42,192 nt of DNA, taken from positions 1 through 42,192 of the forward strand of contig JAITLM010000016.1 of the NCBI GenBank assembly GCA_031277885.1, given 5' to 3'. Position numbers and translations under genes: made by a program. Shown here in pieces: positions 40,813-42,192 of the stretch. This stretch comes from Microbacterium sp. GTDB lineage: Bacteria; Actinomycetota; Actinomycetes; Actinomycetales; Microbacteriaceae. Below the pieces are notes generated by a model. That model did no database searches and was not told the DNA's origin. It worked only from the letters and a program-made list of their open reading frames with translations. Within the stretch, counting starts at the first letter, position 1. Each line of letters starts with the position of its first letter.

Positions 40813-42192
40813 GTGACCCGAGACGACGCGACGCCGACCGAGACCCCTATCGACCCCGCTGCGGAGGGCGACGGAGCGACCGAAACGGAAGCGCCGGCCG
40901 GTCCCGGCTTCGAGGAGCTCGGCATCAGCGGGCCCGTCCTCGCCGCGATCAAGGCGCTCGGCTACGAGACCCCCTCCGCGATCCAGCGCGAGACCATCCC
41001 CCTGCTCCTCGGCGGGCGCGACGTGCTCGGCACCGCGCAGACCGGCACGGGGAAGACCGCTGCGTTCGCCCTCCCGATCCTGGAGAACCTGGATCTGCAG
41101 CAGCAGAAGCCGCAGGCGCTTGTGCTGGCCCCGACCCGCGAGCTCGCGCTGCAGGTCGCCGAGGCGTTCGAGGCCTACGCCGCGCAGATGCCGGGCGTGC
41201 ACCTGCTGCCGGTCTACGGCGGCCAGGGCTACGGCGTGCAGCTGTCCGCGCTCCGCCGCGGCGTGCACATCGTCGTCGGCACCCCCGGCCGCATCATGGA
41301 CCACCTCGCCAAGGGCACCCTCGATCTGTCCGAGCTGAAGAACCTCGTGCTGGACGAGGCCGACGAGATGCTCAAGATGGGCTTCGCGGAGGACGTCGAG
41401 CAGATCCTCGCGCAGACGCCGGAGGACAAGCAGGTCGCACTGTTCTCAGCGACCATGCCCGCCACGATCCGCCGGCTCGCACAGCAGTACCTGCACGACC
41501 CCGAGGAGATCTCGGTCAAGGGCAAGACCACGACCAACGCGAACATCACCCAGCGCTACCTCGTGGTGTCCTACGCGCAGAAGGTGGATGCGCTCACCCG
41601 GATCCTCGAGGTGGAGAACTTCGAGGGCATGATCGTCTTCGTCCGCACCAAGAACGAGACCGAGACGCTCGCCGAGAAGCTGCGCGCCCGCGGATACTCC
41701 GCCGCCGCGATCAACGGCGACATCCCGCAGCCGATGCGCGAGCGCACGGTCGGCCAGCTCAAGGACGGCAAGCTCGACATCCTCGTCGCGACCGACGTCG
41801 CCGCGCGCGGCCTCGACGTCGAGCGGATCAGCCACGTCGTCAACTTCGACATCCCCACCGACACCGAGTCCTACGTGCACCGCATCGGGCGCACCGGGCG
41901 CGCCGGCCGCTCCGGCGACGCGATCAGCTTCATCACCCCGCGCGAGCGCTACCTGCTCAAGCACATCGAGCGCGCCACGCGCCAGCAGCCCGCCCAGATG
42001 CAGCTGCCGACGACCGAGGACGTGAACAGCACCCGCCTGGCGCGCTTCGACGACGCGATCACGGCCGCGCTCGAGGAGACCCGCCGGATCGAGGGCTTCC
42101 GCGACATCATCGCCCACTCCGTGCGCAACCACGACGTGCCGGAGGCCGATGTGGCCGCAGCACTCGCGGTGGTCGCCCAGGGCGACACCCCG
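40813..42192 (+). CDS. DEAD-box RNA helicase, 5' part
   Basis: ATP-dependent RNA helicase; 460 codons are seen and the frame runs off the window. After a 35-residue acidic, Thr/Pro-rich N terminus come the Q motif (GYETPSAIQ), motif I AQTGTGKT, PTRELALQ, TPGRIMDHL, DEAD (LVLDEADEMLKMGF), SAT (LFSATMP), VFVRTKNETE, VATDVAARGLDVE and HRIGRTGRAGRSG. Both RecA domains are complete. The CsdA/DeaD type is likely from the segment after 390 (RYLLKHIERATRQQ... VNSTRLARFDDAI), with an RNA-binding C-terminal domain expected beyond the window. GTG start from the -10 spacing. Confidence 0.94.
   Translation, partial: MTRDDATPTETPIDPAAEGDGATETEAPAGPGFEELGISGPVLAAIKALGYETPSAIQRETIPLLLGGRDVLGTAQTGTGKTAAFALPILENLDLQQQKPQALVLAPTRELALQVAEAFEAYAAQMPGVHLLPVYGGQGYGVQLSALRRGVHIVVGTPGRIMDHLAKGTLDLSELKNLVLDEADEMLKMGFAEDVEQILAQTPEDKQVALFSATMPATIRRLAQQYLHDPEEISVKGKTTTNANITQRYLVVSYAQKVDALTRILEVENFEGMIVFVRTKNETETLAEKLRARGYSAAAINGDIPQPMRERTVGQLKDGKLDILVATDVAARGLDVERISHVVNFDIPTDTESYVHRIGRTGRAGRSGDAISFITPRERYLLKHIERATRQQPAQMQLPTTEDVNSTRLARFDDAITAALEETRRIEGFRDIIAHSVRNHDVPEADVAAALAVVAQGDTP

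Noticed and set aside
38689..41304. 871-codon frame antisense to potC, fadD and the helicase
   Set aside because: Spans three well-supported genes on the other strand and shows no recognisable protein domain.

Overview
The window is high-GC actinobacterial chromosome, most like Microbacterium or a close relative (Microbacteriaceae). Evidence: strong GC bias at third codon positions, frequent GTG starts, gatCAB, a group II truncated haemoglobin, a Mycobacterium-type RpiB active site, an actinobacterial ferrochelatase with candidate iron-sulfur cysteines, a clpS-DUF2017 pair and many apparently leaderless genes. I see no insertion sequence, prophage, CRISPR array or biosynthetic cluster. It reads as ordinary core plus light accessory chromosome. 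The genus call is inference from protein resemblance only.

Layout. 1-6 kb: end of an HNH/DUF222-type gene, then a minus-strand group hemH, rpiB, Nei/Fpg glycosylase, with pepN divergent. 6-12 kb: MscS-like channel overlapping a truncated haemoglobin gene, a large FAD dehydrogenase, an OsmC protein, an unknown protein and two facing thioesterases. 12-18 kb: ettA (ABC-F), a small lipoprotein, ssb, a LysE-type exporter, a small unknown protein, a PAP2 phosphatase, tRNA-Arg, orn and tRNA-His. 18-24.6 kb: a MocR-type regulator facing a second LysE-type exporter, then a pyruvate-dehydrogenase-type operon (E1 alpha, E1 beta, E2, no E3) divergent from a TetR gene. 24.6-28.5 kb: a fused acetyltransferase-metallopeptidase, clpS, DUF2017, a P-loop kinase-like gene, a glycine-rich membrane protein and dinB. 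28.5-33 kb: SPW membrane protein plus TetR, then gatC-gatA-gatB. 33-39 kb: a FCD/GntR regulator and soluble Cache protein, divergent from a complete polyamine-type ABC importer (ATPase, binding lipoprotein, two permeases). 39-42 kb: a fatty acyl-CoA ligase and a DEAD-box helicase that runs off the window.

Regulation is unusually readable. Many genes have a -10-like hexamer (TANNNT or close) exactly 6 bases before the start codon and no Shine-Dalgarno site, which is the geometry of leaderless transcripts. Internal operon genes instead overlap by 1-17 bases or have good ribosome binding sites. Four regulator genes lie beside clear candidate operators: an 11-bp-arm inverted repeat bracketing the pot promoter, a 21-bp imperfect palindrome between tetR and the pdh operon, TTGACC-N4-GGTCAA before the SPW-tetR pair, and TTGGAYC-type half sites before the exporter next to MocR. 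The most noteworthy protein is the GNAT-zincin fusion immediately upstream of the N-degron adaptor gene clpS. No clear new defence or mobile system is present.
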